Below are positions 1 through 9,494 of a stretch of 64,000 nucleotides of DNA, in pieces. A model generated the notes under the pieces. That model searched no databases and was not told where the DNA came from. It saw only the letters and a list, made by a program, of their open reading frames with translations. How positions within the stretch are numbered: the first letter of the stretch is position 1; every line of letters starts with the position of its first letter. Position numbers and translations under genes: made by a program. Source of the stretch: Campylobacter upsaliensis (GTDB taxonomy: Bacteria; Campylobacterota; Campylobacteria; Campylobacterales; Campylobacteraceae); the NCBI RefSeq assembly GCF_900637395.1, contig NZ_LR134372.1:248001-312000 (forward strand). Direction: 5' to 3'.

Positions 1-954
1 AGGAAGAGTTTTAATATAATGTGCGTTAAGCCACTCAAGTTTTTTAAAATTATATGAAGATGCACCCTTGCTAATGTGATGTGGATCAAAAAGCCTTTTC
101 ATATCGTTTAGAGAGAAAATTTCATCATCATTATGCCCCCAGCCTAAACGCACGAGAAAATTAAGCAAAGCTTGTGGGAGAATACCCATTTGTTTATATT
201 CCATCACATCAGTTGCACCGTGTCTTTTGGAGAGTTTTTTGCCGTCTTCGCCGTGTATCATCGCCACATGGAAAAAATTAGGAATTTTAAAGCCAAGCGC
301 CTCATAAAGCACGATTTGCTTAGGGGTATTTGAAAGATGGTCATCGCCTCTTATCACATCGCTTACTTTCATTAATGCATCATCAATCACAACGCAAAAA
401 TTATAAGTAACGCTCCCATCACTTCTTGCAATGACAAAGTCATCTAATATATCTTCAGCCTTAAATTCAATTTTGCCTTTTACCCCATCTTCAAAGCTAA
501 TCACACCACTTTGTGGTGCCTTAATACGCACCACAGGCTCAATGCCTTGCGGAGGAGTTCCTTTAAAATCTCTATACCTTCCATCATATCTTGGACGCTC
601 TTTATTTGCTTCTTGGTCTTTTCTTAATTCTTCTAATTCTTCTTTAGACATATAGCAATAATATGCCTTACCCTCATCAAGTAATTTTTGGATATATTGT
701 TTATAAATTGCACTTCTTTGCGACTGATAACAAGCCTCGCCATCATAGTCTAAACCGCACCATTTAAAGGCTTCTATGATAGCTTTTGTTGCTTCTTTGG
801 AATTTCTTTTTAAATCTGTATCTTCAATGCGAAGTAAAAATTTCCCTCCATTTTTTCTTGCGTATAAATAGCTATAAAGTGCCGTTCTCAAACCACCTAT
901 ATGTAAGTATCCAGTAGGAGATGGAGCAAAGCGTGTCGTAAGAATTTCTTGCAT
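1..954 (-). CDS. gltX: Glutamyl-tRNA synthetase (GltX), 3' part cut off by window edge
   Basis: Charges tRNA-Glu (possibly also tRNA-Gln in epsilonproteobacteria) in the cytoplasm. The minus-strand frame starts with ATG at 954 and stays open to base 1, so about 318 N-terminal residues are seen. The class I signatures are present: the HIGH-like PSPTGYLHIGGLRTALY near residue 11 and the KMSKS-like KLSKRHG near residue 240. The gene diverges from the SurA-like gene at 1066, the same neighbour as in C. jejuni (Cj1288c/Cj1289). Campylobacter usually carries two GltX paralogues, and I cannot tell from this fragment which tRNA it prefers. Confidence 0.96.
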   Translation of the reverse strand, partial: MQEILTTRFAPSPTGYLHIGGLRTALYSYLYARKNGGKFLLRIEDTDLKRNSKEATKAIIEAFKWCGLDYDGEACYQSQRSAIYKQYIQKLLDEGKAYYCYMSKEELEELRKDQEANKERPRYDGRYRDFKGTPPQGIEPVVRIKAPQSGVISFEDGVKGKIEFKAEDILDDFVIARSDGSVTYNFCVVIDDALMKVSDVIRGDDHLSNTPKQIVLYEALGFKIPNFFHVAMIHGEDGKKLSKRHGATDVMEYKQMGILPQALLNFLVRLGWGHNDDEIFSLNDMKRLFDPHHISKGASSYNFKKLEWLNAHYIKTLP

Positions 955-1065
955 ATTTGACCTTTAAATTTAATGCTCGAAATTATAATTGAAATTTCTT
1001 AATGTTAGTGTTTATTTTCTTAGTTTTGTTATGATTTATTTTGATTACACAAATAAAGGTTTTTG

Positions 1066-1884
1066 ATGAAAAAAATTTTGATGATTTTATTATTTTTTGT
1101 TGCGATTGTAAATGCTAAGGTGCTTAATTCTGTCGCTTTAGTCGTAGAAAAAGAGCCTATTACAAACTATGACATAGAGCAAACGATGAAGCTTTTAAAG
1201 CTACCTAGAGAGCAGGCTTTGGCTGTGCTTATTAATGAAAAAATGGAGCTTTCTCAAATCAAACAATTTTCCATAGTTGTTAATGAGCTTGAGGTTGATG
1301 CGGCGATTTCTAAGATTCTTACGCAAAATAAAATGAATTTGGAGCAGTTTAAAAATTCTCTAAAGGCTAAGGGACAAAATTATGAGCTTTTCCGCCATAA
1401 TCTTAAGAAAGACTTGGAAAAAAGAAAGCTTTATGAGAAAATAGCCAGTATGAATAAAACGGATTTTAGCGAAGAAAGTGCGAAGAAATTTTTTGAAGCT
1501 AATAAAGAAAAATTCCTTTTTTACACTTCTATTGATGTTAAAATTTACCGCTCTAGCGATCAAGCCATTTTAGAAAAAATGAAAGCTGATAAAAAAATCA
1601 CATTAAAAGCTCAAAATGCCAATTTAAATCCACACAATGCCGACCCTAGACTACTAGCTCTTTTATCACAGCTTAAGATAGGCGAATTTTCTCCTGTATT
1701 AAATTCTAAAGAGGGTTTTGAGCTTTATGAGGTTATGGCAAAAAGTGGGGCAAATGTCCCTGAATTTGAGCAAATCAAAGATAGCGTGATGAATGTTTAT
1801 TTTAACGAACAAAGACAAAATTATATTCAAGATTACTTTGATAAACTTCGCTCTAAATTAAACATAGAATACCTTAAGAATTAA
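1066..1884 (+). CDS. SurA-like periplasmic chaperone (Cj1289-type)
   Basis: Probable periplasmic folding factor for outer-membrane proteins. The first ~18 residues form a signal peptide (MKKILMILLFFVAIVNA). A helical SurA-type N-domain follows, then a parvulin-like region around residues 150-230. An in-frame TTG lies one codon upstream, but AAGG at 1056-1059 is spaced correctly for the ATG at 1066, giving 272 residues. The parvulin part is divergent (IGEFSPVLNSKEGFELYEV), so chaperone activity is more likely than strong prolyl isomerase activity. It matches the length and gene context of C. jejuni Cj1289. Confidence 0.88.
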   Translation: MKKILMILLFFVAIVNAKVLNSVALVVEKEPITNYDIEQTMKLLKLPREQALAVLINEKMELSQIKQFSIVVNELEVDAAISKILTQNKMNLEQFKNSLKAKGQNYELFRHNLKKDLEKRKLYEKIASMNKTDFSEESAKKFFEANKEKFLFYTSIDVKIYRSSDQAILEKMKADKKITLKAQNANLNPHNADPRLLALLSQLKIGEFSPVLNSKEGFELYEVMAKSGANVPEFEQIKDSVMNVYFNEQRQNYIQDYFDKLRSKLNIEYLKN

Positions 1885-1897
1885 TCTTAAGGCTATT

Positions 1898-3088
1898 TTA
1901 AGCTTGATTTAAAAATTCCAAAGCCATTAAAGCATCGCCTTGCATTAAGATTTTTAAATTCTCATCGTCCCAGCAAAAGGTGCTGCTATGGTGCAAGGCA
2001 GGATTTTTTAAATCTTTAGAAATCCCAACAAAAACATAAGCACCCTGCCTTGCCTGCGTTAAAAAGGCAAAGTCCTCCGCACCCATATCAGGCTTGGCTT
2101 GCGTGATGATGTTATCCTCTTCTAAAACTTTCGCAAAGGCTTTTCTTGCTATGAGAGCCATTTTTTCATCATTGATAAGGGGCGGATATTCTCTTTTGTA
2201 TTGAAGCTTAAATTCTCCGCCAAATTCTAAAGCCACAGCCTTAGCTGTATTTTCAATGGCATTTTGCAAAAGAGCTTGATTTTCTTCACTTAAAAAACGC
2301 ACCGTGCCTGTTAAAATAGCATTTTCAGGAATAATATTAAAAGCCGTTCCTGCGTGGATACTTCCTATGGTTATCACTCCAGCGTCGACAGGCTTTAAGC
2401 GTCTTGAAATCGCACATTGAATATCGCTGATAAATTTCGCCGCCATAACGATAGGATCTATTGTGGTGTGCGGGTGTGCGCCGTGTCCGCCACGACCGAT
2501 AAATTCAAGCTCAAAGACATCAACTCCAGCCATCATTTCTCCACTTACAATTTGTGCGGTATTTTCAAGTAAAGCTCCCCATAAATGACAGCCAAAGACG
2601 GCATCAACCTTAGGATTTTCTAAAATTCCTGCTTCTATCATAGGCTTTGCTCCACCGCTTCCTTCTTCAGCAGGTTGAAACATAAATTTAATTGTCCCAC
2701 TAAATTCACTTTTTAACTCATTTAAAATAAGCAAAGCCCCCATAAGTCCTGCACTATGTCCATCGTGCCCACAAGCGTGCATTTTACCTGCTATCTTTGA
2801 AGCATAGGGTAAATTTGTCTCTTCTTGCACGGGCAAGGCGTCCATATCGGCTCTTAAAAGCACACATTTGCCTTCTTTTTCGCCTTGAATTTGTGCTAAA
2901 ATACCCGTTTTTGCGATATTTCTTTGATATTTTATGCCATATTTATCTAGCATAGCACATAGCAAATTTGCTGTATTTTCCTCTTCAAACTCAAGCTCAG
3001 GATGCATATGTATAGCGTGTCTAAGCTCAACTATCTCTGGGTAATATTTTTGCGTGAGGGTTTTAATCTTGGCTAGAATTTGCTGCAT
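1898..3088 (-). CDS. M20-family amidohydrolase (N-acyl amino acid/hippurate hydrolase-like)
   Basis: Predicted cytoplasmic dinuclear-metal hydrolase releasing amino acids from N-acyl or N-aroyl conjugates. Metal-site motifs are visible: MHACGHDGH, FQPAEEGSGGAKPMIEAG and GADEFAF-type MGAEDFAF near the C-terminus, with the dimerisation-domain signature GRGGHGAHPH in the middle. The start is set at 3088, where a strong AGGAGGAG Shine-Dalgarno lies just upstream; a longer reading frame to 3121 has no comparable site. It overlaps ppk2 by 26 bp, so the two are probably translationally coupled. It corresponds to Cj0605 of C. jejuni rather than to the true hippuricase HipO. The substrate cannot be read from the sequence. 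Confidence 0.9.
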   Translation of the reverse strand: MQQILAKIKTLTQKYYPEIVELRHAIHMHPELEFEEENTANLLCAMLDKYGIKYQRNIAKTGILAQIQGEKEGKCVLLRADMDALPVQEETNLPYASKIAGKMHACGHDGHSAGLMGALLILNELKSEFSGTIKFMFQPAEEGSGGAKPMIEAGILENPKVDAVFGCHLWGALLENTAQIVSGEMMAGVDVFELEFIGRGGHGAHPHTTIDPIVMAAKFISDIQCAISRRLKPVDAGVITIGSIHAGTAFNIIPENAILTGTVRFLSEENQALLQNAIENTAKAVALEFGGEFKLQYKREYPPLINDEKMALIARKAFAKVLEEDNIITQAKPDMGAEDFAFLTQARQGAYVFVGISKDLKNPALHHSSTFCWDDENLKILMQGDALMALEFLNQA

Positions 3089-3947
3089 TAAACTCCTCCT
3101 CATAGTTACCATTTTCGGCATTTTCTATGTCTTTATTTTGTCCTGCTTCAGCTTCCATTTTAAAGATTTCAGCCTCCCCACTTCTAACTAAATCTTTGTC
3201 AATTTTAGAAAATTTGCCCTCTTTTTTACCCGGATACTCGACTTTTGAGAGTATGAATCGTATGAGATTAAGCCTTGCTTTTTTCTTATCGTTTGAGTCA
3301 ATAATGGTCCAAGGACAAGCCTCCGTATTAGAAGCTAAAAGCATAGAATATTTTGCTATGGTGTATTTGCCCCATAATTCTTGCGATTTTTGATCAACTG
3401 GAGAGAGCTTGTATTGTTTAAGAGGATTTTTAAGGCGTTCTTTAAAGCGTTTTTGCTGCTGTTTTTTGGATACAGAAAGATAAATTTTAAAAAACATCAC
3501 CCCACTTTTGTGGATCATATGCTCAAAAAGAGGCACCTCTCTTAAAAATTGCTCGTGCTGTTCTGGGGTGCAAAAGCCCATTACATACTCCACACCCGCC
3601 CTATTATACCAAGAGCGGTCAAAAATCACGATTTCACCAGCTGATGGGAGATGATTAACATAGCGTTGAAAATACCACTGTGTTTGCTCGATTGCGTTGG
3701 GTTTTGATAATGCGACAACGCGACAACCTCTAGGATTTAAATGCTCGGTTAATCTCTTAATGCTCCCGCCCTTACCAGCACCATCGCGACCCTCTAAGAT
3801 AATAAGGATTTTTAAACCCTGTGCTTTAACATGGTTTTGAAATTTTAAAAGTTCAATTTGCAAACTTTCTAAATCTTTTTCGTATTTTAAGGTGCTTTTT
3901 TTGACCTTAACTTCGACATATTCCTCTTCATTATGCTCTTTTGACAT
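3063..3947 (-). CDS. ppk2: Polyphosphate kinase 2
   Basis: PPK2-family enzyme that uses inorganic polyphosphate to phosphorylate nucleotides (preference for GDP in the characterised C. jejuni enzyme). It is 294 residues long, normal for a single-domain PPK2. The Walker A-like EGRDGAGKGG lies near residues 51-60, the lid-like RGCRVVALSKP follows, and Walker B FDRSWYNRAGVE is near residue 110. The last ~30 residues are a low-complexity acidic tail. It is the first gene of a two-gene unit with the amidohydrolase and diverges from dsbD, as in C. jejuni Cj0603c-0605. Confidence 0.95.
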   Translation of the reverse strand: MSKEHNEEEYVEVKVKKSTLKYEKDLESLQIELLKFQNHVKAQGLKILIILEGRDGAGKGGSIKRLTEHLNPRGCRVVALSKPNAIEQTQWYFQRYVNHLPSAGEIVIFDRSWYNRAGVEYVMGFCTPEQHEQFLREVPLFEHMIHKSGVMFFKIYLSVSKKQQQKRFKERLKNPLKQYKLSPVDQKSQELWGKYTIAKYSMLLASNTEACPWTIIDSNDKKKARLNLIRFILSKVEYPGKKEGKFSKIDKDLVRSGEAEIFKMEAEAGQNKDIENAENGNYEEEFNAANSSQD

Positions 3948-4029
3948 TTGCTTTCCTTTAACGAGTATTTAGTTTAAATTTACCATAATAACTTAGAATT
4001 AAGCTTAAAATTACTTTTAAAAGGTAAAA

Positions 4030-5688
4030 ATGCGACTGCTTTTTTTAGTCTTGCTTTTTTTGCAATGCTCTTTTGCTAATGTTTTAAGCGCTAAAGATGC
4101 CTTTAAGCTTGATATTTTGGCAAATGAACAGGCTTTAATTTTGAAATTTAATATAGCAAAGGATCATTTTTTATATCACAATCAGCTTAAAATCAAGCTA
4201 AATGATAAGGACCTCACAGCTTTAATAAACTACCCGCAAGGCGAAATTAAGCAAGAGCAAAAGGTTTATTTTCATTTGCTTGAATTAGCACTTTCAAATT
4301 TAATGTTAGATGATTATGTTGAAAACGATTCTAAACTAAGCATTTGGTATCAAGGCTGTTCAAATGATGGCTTTTGTTATGCTCCGCAAAAGCGTGAATT
4401 TAGAATTTTTAAAGAGGGTCAAATTTATAAAACTAGCCCTTATGAAACAATGCAAAGTGAAGAAGAGCAAATTGCCTTTTCTTTGAAAAATGAAAATTTA
4501 GCACTCATCTTGCTTAGTTTTTTTGGTTACGGACTTTTACTTTCTCTTACGCCTTGCACCTTACCGATGATTCCTATTTTATCTTCGCTCATCATAGCAA
4601 AAGGTGGCACGAAACCCTCTAAAAAACAAGGCTTTTTACTTTCTTTAATCTATGTGTTTTTTATGTCTTTAGCCTATGCTTTGGCGGGAATTTTGGCTAG
4701 TTTTTTGGGTGCTAGTATTCAAGCACTTTTACAGCAAACTTGGCTTTTAGTAGGTTTTTCTTTACTTTTTGTTTTCTTTGCTTTTGTGTGTTTTAGTGGT
4801 TTTAATTTTGAATTACCTAAAAGCTTACAGAGCTTAATCCAACACAAAACAAGCAAAACAAAAGGCGTTTTAGGCATAGCCTTAATGGGCTTTTTATCTG
4901 CCCTTATCGTAGGTCCTTGTGTGGCAGCACCTTTGGCGGGGGCTTTGCTTTATCTTGCGGATTCTGGTTCATTTTTACTTGGGGGTTTGGCTCTTTTTAC
5001 GCTTAGTTTTGGTATGGGTGTGCCTTTGCTTTTTGTGGGGCTTGGATTTGGCTTTTTAAAGCCCGGCTTTTGGATGCAAAGAATTCAAATTTTCTTTGGT
5101 TTTGTAATGTTAGTTATGGCACTTTGGATACTTTCACGCATTATTCCCTCAAATTTAATTATGCTAGCTTATGGAATTTTGGGTGTATTTTTTGTCGTTT
5201 TTATGGGACTTTTTGAAAGAGCTTGTAATGGGATACAAAAAGTGAAAAAAGCCTTTTTAATCTTAATATTAGCTTATAGCTTAATGCTTTTTCTTCAGGG
5301 TATTTTTAGTATCAATTCCTCTTTAAATTTTAATCAAAAAGAAGTAGAAAGGCAAACATTAAGCTTTAAAACATTACAAAATTTAACACAAATCAAAGAA
5401 ATAATCGAAAAGGAAGAAAAAGTTTTGCTTTATTTTACCGCTTCTTGGTGTGAATATTGTAAAATTTTAGATGCAAAGGTTTTTAGCGATGAAAGAATCA
5501 TCGCTAAATTTGCAAATTATGAAAAAATTAAGATTGATGTGAGTGAAAATAGCCCCTTACAACTTGAAATAATGAAAGAATTTAATGTCTTCGCCCCACC
5601 CGTTCTTATCTTTTTTGATAAAGGTGAAAGGCGAGATAAAATTACAGGTTACATTACAAGCGATGAGCTTTTAAAAAGGGGTTTGTAA
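4030..5688 (+). CDS. dsbD: Thiol:disulfide interchange protein DsbD
   Basis: Inner-membrane protein that moves reducing electrons from cytoplasmic thioredoxin to periplasmic dithiol proteins, including cytochrome c maturation and isomerase pathways. All three parts are seen: a signal peptide and N-terminal periplasmic domain with the cysteine pair in CSNDGFCYAP (~residues 111-117); a polytopic centre with the paired cysteines in LTPCTLP and VGPCVAAP; and a C-terminal thioredoxin-like domain with WCEYC (~residue 474). Its length of 552 is typical. The next gene's ATG overlaps the stop (TAATG), so the two are probably one operon. Confidence 0.96.
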   Translation: MRLLFLVLLFLQCSFANVLSAKDAFKLDILANEQALILKFNIAKDHFLYHNQLKIKLNDKDLTALINYPQGEIKQEQKVYFHLLELALSNLMLDDYVENDSKLSIWYQGCSNDGFCYAPQKREFRIFKEGQIYKTSPYETMQSEEEQIAFSLKNENLALILLSFFGYGLLLSLTPCTLPMIPILSSLIIAKGGTKPSKKQGFLLSLIYVFFMSLAYALAGILASFLGASIQALLQQTWLLVGFSLLFVFFAFVCFSGFNFELPKSLQSLIQHKTSKTKGVLGIALMGFLSALIVGPCVAAPLAGALLYLADSGSFLLGGLALFTLSFGMGVPLLFVGLGFGFLKPGFWMQRIQIFFGFVMLVMALWILSRIIPSNLIMLAYGILGVFFVVFMGLFERACNGIQKVKKAFLILILAYSLMLFLQGIFSINSSLNFNQKEVERQTLSFKTLQNLTQIKEIIEKEEKVLLYFTASWCEYCKILDAKVFSDERIIAKFANYEKIKIDVSENSPLQLEIMKEFNVFAPPVLIFFDKGERRDKITGYITSDELLKRGL

Positions 5689-6356
5689 TGAGGCTAGTTA
5701 GTTTGCAAGTGGGGAAAATTAAAGATTATGAAAAATTTAAAAGCGCTTTTATCAAGGATATTTATTTGCAAAATGCCTTTATAAGCACTTTAGGCTTGAG
5801 TGAAAATGAAATTGCCGATACAAAAAATCACGGAGGCGTGTTTAAGGCTATTTTTGCGAATGCGACAAGTAATTATAAGCTTTGGGAGGAATTTTTGGGT
5901 AAAAAGCTAAGATATGGGGCGATGGGGGAGAATTTAAGCTTAAGCGGACTTGATGAAAAAAGCGTTTGCGTGGGAGATATCCACCGCTTAGGAGAGGTTG
6001 TTTTACAAGTGAGTGAGCCACGCTCACCTTGCGTGAAAATTTCAAAAGTGCATCAAAAAAATGATTTTTGTGCGAAAATTTTTGAAAGTGGGCTTAGTGG
6101 GTGGTATTATAGGGTTTTAAAGGAGGGAAAATGCTCTGTCAATACCTCACTTGAAATCACACAAAAACACCCTGCAAAACTTAGCATTATGGAGTTAAAC
6201 AGGCTTTTTTATGAGCCAAAAACCTTTTTAAAGCAAAATCCAAATTTGAAAGAAAAAATCGAACAAGTAAAGGACATTTTAAGCAAAGAGTGGCAAAAAA
6301 GCATTGCCCTAAGGCTTAAAAATCAATATGATACAAGCTATATGCACAATTTATAA
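5688..6356 (+). CDS. MOSC-domain protein, YiiM type
   Basis: MOSC domains bind sulfur carriers or the molybdenum cofactor; YiiM and YcbX relatives reduce N-hydroxylated bases in enterobacteria. The 222-residue protein has the YiiM layout: a beta-rich MOSC core with MGENLSLSGLDE, the conserved cysteine in SEPRSPCVKISKVH (~residue 111) and a helical 3-alpha tail. The start overlaps the dsbD stop by one base and is followed 10 bp later by the transporter gene. This matches Cj0602c. The substrate is unknown. Confidence 0.87.
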   Translation: MRLVSLQVGKIKDYEKFKSAFIKDIYLQNAFISTLGLSENEIADTKNHGGVFKAIFANATSNYKLWEEFLGKKLRYGAMGENLSLSGLDEKSVCVGDIHRLGEVVLQVSEPRSPCVKISKVHQKNDFCAKIFESGLSGWYYRVLKEGKCSVNTSLEITQKHPAKLSIMELNRLFYEPKTFLKQNPNLKEKIEQVKDILSKEWQKSIALRLKNQYDTSYMHNL

Positions 6357-6366
6357 AGGATAAGCC

Positions 6367-7707
6367 ATGCAAAGACAAACTTGGAGTAATACCCTCACTT
6401 ACATCTTAACCGTAGCTGGTGCGACCATAGGCTTTGGAGCGACTTGGCGTTTTCCTTATTTAGTAGGAGAAAATGGCGGTGGAGCCTATGTTTTAGCCTT
6501 TTGCCTTGCTATGATTTTTATAGGAATTCCTGTAATTTTGGTCGAAAATATCATCGGCAGAAAGGCGATGAAAAATAGTGTCGATGCCTTTAAGGGAAAA
6601 TGGCAGAGCGTGGGCTATATGGGGCTTTTGGGAAGTTTTGGGATTATGGCTTATTATATGGTGCTTGGGGGCTTTGTTTTGGTATATATTTTTTCTTTAC
6701 TCTTTGGGGATTTTAATCTTTCAAGTGCCGTGAGTAAAGAATATACGCACGAATTTTACACACAAAATATTGCCTTTAATCCTCTTGGCGTAGGGATTTT
6801 TACAACCATTTTCGTCGTGATAAATTGGGTAATTTTAAGGCGTGGGATTATCGATGGGATTGAAAAAGCTGTGAAATTTTTAATGCCTATGCTTTTGATT
6901 TGTCTTATTTTGGTTGTGGGGAGGAATTTGAGCTTAGATGGTGCTATGGAGGGGGTTAAATTCTATCTTTTGCCTGATTTTTCAAAACTTAGCCCTAAAC
7001 TTTTCATCGATGTTTTAGGACAGGTATTTTTCGCTCTTTCTTTGGGCTTTGGCGTGATGATAACGCTTTCTTCTCACCTTAGTAAAAAAGAAAATATGAT
7101 AAAAACGGCGATTTATACAGGGATTTTAAATACGCTGATTGCGGTTTTGGCGGGTTTTATGATTTTCCCAGCACTTTTTTCAGCAAATTTAGCACCAGAT
7201 AAAGGTCCTTCTTTAGTCTTTGAAACCCTACCCATAGCCTTTTCTTATATTCATTTTGGGACCTTGATTTGTGCTTTATTTTTCTTTCTTTTACTCATTG
7301 CAGCACTAACGACTAGTTTGCCTATTTATCAAGTGATTATTAGCGTTTTAGAGGAGAAATTTAAACTTAAGAAAAAAACCGCCATTAATCTTACTTTAGG
7401 CGTGATTTTTATTTTGGGAAATTTGCCTTGTATTTTAACTTATGGACCTTTAAGCGATGTTGTTTTGATAAGGGGTAAAAATATTTTTGACACCTTTGAT
7501 TTTATTAGCGGCAATGTGCTTTTTGTTTTGACGGCGTTTTTGTGTTGCATTTATGTAGGCTGGGTGTTGAAAAAAGAGCTGTGCTTAAGAGAACTTTCAA
7601 ATGAAGGTGAGCTAAAAAGTGCTTGGCTTAGCGTGTGGTTTTATTATGTGAAATTTATTGTGCCTTTGATTATTTTGGTGATTTTTTATTTTGGTATGGT
7701 AAATTAA
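6367..7707 (+). CDS. Sodium-dependent transporter, NSS/SNF family
   Basis: Inner-membrane Na+-coupled importer, probably of an amino acid. The LeuT-fold TM1 with its unwound segment is clear in GATIGFGATWRFPYLVGENG (residues ~19-38), followed by about ten further hydrophobic segments. The length of 446 is normal for prokaryotic 11- or 12-TM members. AAGGA lies just before the ATG. The 3' end overlaps the convergent desulfhydrase-like gene by 38 bp. The neighbouring D-cysteine desulfhydrase-like enzyme hints at a sulfur-containing or small hydrophobic amino acid as substrate, but this is inference. Confidence 0.93.
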   Translation: MQRQTWSNTLTYILTVAGATIGFGATWRFPYLVGENGGGAYVLAFCLAMIFIGIPVILVENIIGRKAMKNSVDAFKGKWQSVGYMGLLGSFGIMAYYMVLGGFVLVYIFSLLFGDFNLSSAVSKEYTHEFYTQNIAFNPLGVGIFTTIFVVINWVILRRGIIDGIEKAVKFLMPMLLICLILVVGRNLSLDGAMEGVKFYLLPDFSKLSPKLFIDVLGQVFFALSLGFGVMITLSSHLSKKENMIKTAIYTGILNTLIAVLAGFMIFPALFSANLAPDKGPSLVFETLPIAFSYIHFGTLICALFFFLLLIAALTTSLPIYQVIISVLEEKFKLKKKTAINLTLGVIFILGNLPCILTYGPLSDVVLIRGKNIFDTFDFISGNVLFVLTAFLCCIYVGWVLKKELCLRELSNEGELKSAWLSVWFYYVKFIVPLIILVIFYFGMVN

Positions 7708-8575
7708 AGCCCTTAAATTCATATCTTTGTAGCATAGTTTCATTTCCTAAAAGCCCACCTTGATGGATATAAAGGGGGTTTTTGAGCTTATTTTTATGGT
7801 GGATTAAGGTGCTAAAGCCTAGCATATCATAAAGTAGGTCAAATTCTACGCCACATTCTTGCTTTAAGGCGTGATACAGGGCGTAAAATTCCGCGTAAGG
7901 CTTGGCAAAATGGTATTTTTTAGGCGGCTCTAAAATGAAAAGATTAGAAAAGTCATAAAGCGGTTCTAATCTTAAAATTTGCTTCTTTAAATAAGCACTT
8001 CCTCCCACACAAGCACAGGTAAAAACCCTAAATTCGCTATGTTTGGCTAGAAAAGCAGCAGATGTGCCTGTGCCTGAGGGTAAAAAAATATCAAATTTCA
8101 CGCCTTGCTCTTTGCTATGCTCTTTTAATTCTTTGGCAAGTTCTTTATAACCAAACTCGGCATTTTGATTTGTTATGCCTTCCTCGATAAAAATATCTCC
8201 CTCTTTACAGAGGCTAAGTGCCATTTCTCTATGGCTTGGAAAGGATAAATTTTCTAAAATTTCTGCTTGATTTTGTAGGGCAAAGGCATAGTTTCCGCAA
8301 GGATTTTGCTTTAAAAAGCTTGAAATTTTTTCACATACAAAGATGAGTTTATAATTTTTTGCAAAAATGCTAAGGGCGGCTAGGGCGTTACTTTGTGAGC
8401 CTCCGTAACTTACAAAGCGTTGATTTTTGGGATAATTTTGCTGAAGATAAAAGCGAAGTTTTCTCGCCTTATTACCATTAAGCTCACCTAATAAATCATC
8501 GCGTTTAAGATAAAATTCTAAGTCTTTAAAACGCCTTTTTTCAAGCACACTAGCGAAATTCAAAGAAATTTTCAA
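7670..8575 (-). CDS. PLP-dependent D-cysteine desulfhydrase / ACC deaminase-like enzyme
   Basis: Fold-type II PLP enzyme of the ACC deaminase/D-cysteine desulfhydrase family. The PLP lysine is in NGNKARKL (K36), SYGGSQSNALAAL follows as the substrate/cofactor loop, and the phosphate-binding glycine loop is PSGTGTSAAF (~residue 167). It is 301 residues long, slightly shorter than most members. The start overlaps the end of the MotB-like gene by 26 bp, so it is co-transcribed with the motor-like pair. It would yield pyruvate, ammonia and H2S if the substrate is D-cysteine; the substrate is not proven. Confidence 0.85.
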   Translation of the reverse strand: MKISLNFASVLEKRRFKDLEFYLKRDDLLGELNGNKARKLRFYLQQNYPKNQRFVSYGGSQSNALAALSIFAKNYKLIFVCEKISSFLKQNPCGNYAFALQNQAEILENLSFPSHREMALSLCKEGDIFIEEGITNQNAEFGYKELAKELKEHSKEQGVKFDIFLPSGTGTSAAFLAKHSEFRVFTCACVGGSAYLKKQILRLEPLYDFSNLFILEPPKKYHFAKPYAEFYALYHALKQECGVEFDLLYDMLGFSTLIHHKNKLKNPLYIHQGGLLGNETMLQRYEFKGFNLPYQNKKSPK

Positions 8576-9494
8576 GCTCCTTTAGGGCTGTGTCATTTTT
8601 AAGGCTAAATTTAATTTCAATCCTACGACTTAAGTCCTTATCCTCCACGCCATTTTTTAAAATAGGCACAGAAAAGCTCCTCCCACTTGCCATTAAAAGC
8701 TTTTGTAGTCTTTCGTCTTTGTAAAAACTATAAATAAAACTCATCACTTCATAAGCTCTTTTTTGCGATAAATCAAGATTGTAAATATAAGAACCATCGC
8801 TGTCTGTGTGTCCTTCGATGATGATATTTTCGATATTTTTGCTGATATTTTCATCATTTAAAATACCCGTCAAGTAACCACTTAAAATTTTCTTAAGGCT
8901 AGTCTTAGCTTCCTCTTTTAAAATGAAAGAATCTTTGTCAAAAAGCACTTCTGCCGGTAAAGAAATCGCCCCTGTTTTTTGGTCTATGCTGATATTTTCA
9001 TCAAGCTTTTTTTGTAATTCTTTGCTTAAATTCTCCCTGATAAAGCTTAAATTTTCTACCCTTTCTTTAGCCTCTTTGAAATCTTGCTGGATAGCTTTTA
9101 GCTCTTTTTCTTTAAGTTCGATTTGATTAAGTAAAATGAGAATTTGCCTGTCTTTTTCATCAATATTATTTTTTAAATCCTTACTTAAAGTGCTAATATT
9201 ATTTTCAAGTTCTGTTTTTTGAGTGTGAATAAGATTGAGTGTATTTGCGGTGGCATTTAATTCTTTGCTGAGTTGAAACACTATGCTTTCTTTATCTTTT
9301 AAAGCTTGTTTGCTAAGCTCTAAATTTGCTTCTTGGGTGTTTAAGTTTTCTTTGATTATTTTTAAATCGCTTTGTGTTAAGACATATTTAACCACGATAG
9401 CACCGATTAAAAGTATGAAAATAAAAAGCAGTCCCGCCATTAAATCCGCATAAGCGATCCAAAAATTCCCTTCTTCTTTATTATTTTTCATCAT
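8550..9494 (-). CDS. MotB/OmpA-domain stator-like protein (ZorB-like, Cj0599-type)
   Basis: Predicted peptidoglycan-anchored partner of a proton-driven motor. One N-terminal TM helix carries the ion-site aspartate in AYADLMAGLLFIF (D17), as in MotB and ZorB. Residues ~40-165 are a long coiled coil, then comes an OmpA-like peptidoglycan-binding domain with EGHTDSDGSYIYNLDLSQKR and SRRIEIKF. It is 314 residues long. Its start overlaps the preceding MotA-like gene by 14 bp. There are no flagellar genes nearby and the sequence is unlike Campylobacter flagellar MotB. Its cellular task is unknown. Confidence 0.85.
   Translation of the reverse strand: MMKNNKEEGNFWIAYADLMAGLLFIFILLIGAIVVKYVLTQSDLKIIKENLNTQEANLELSKQALKDKESIVFQLSKELNATANTLNLIHTQKTELENNISTLSKDLKNNIDEKDRQILILLNQIELKEKELKAIQQDFKEAKERVENLSFIRENLSKELQKKLDENISIDQKTGAISLPAEVLFDKDSFILKEEAKTSLKKILSGYLTGILNDENISKNIENIIIEGHTDSDGSYIYNLDLSQKRAYEVMSFIYSFYKDERLQKLLMASGRSFSVPILKNGVEDKDLSRRIEIKFSLKNDTALKELENFFEFR

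Noticed and set aside
1898-3088. Calling the amidohydrolase HipO (hippuricase)
   Set aside because: Same family, but gene context (ppk2, dsbD) is that of Cj0605 rather than hipO, and the sequence differs considerably from the C. jejuni HipO I recall; the substrate is open.
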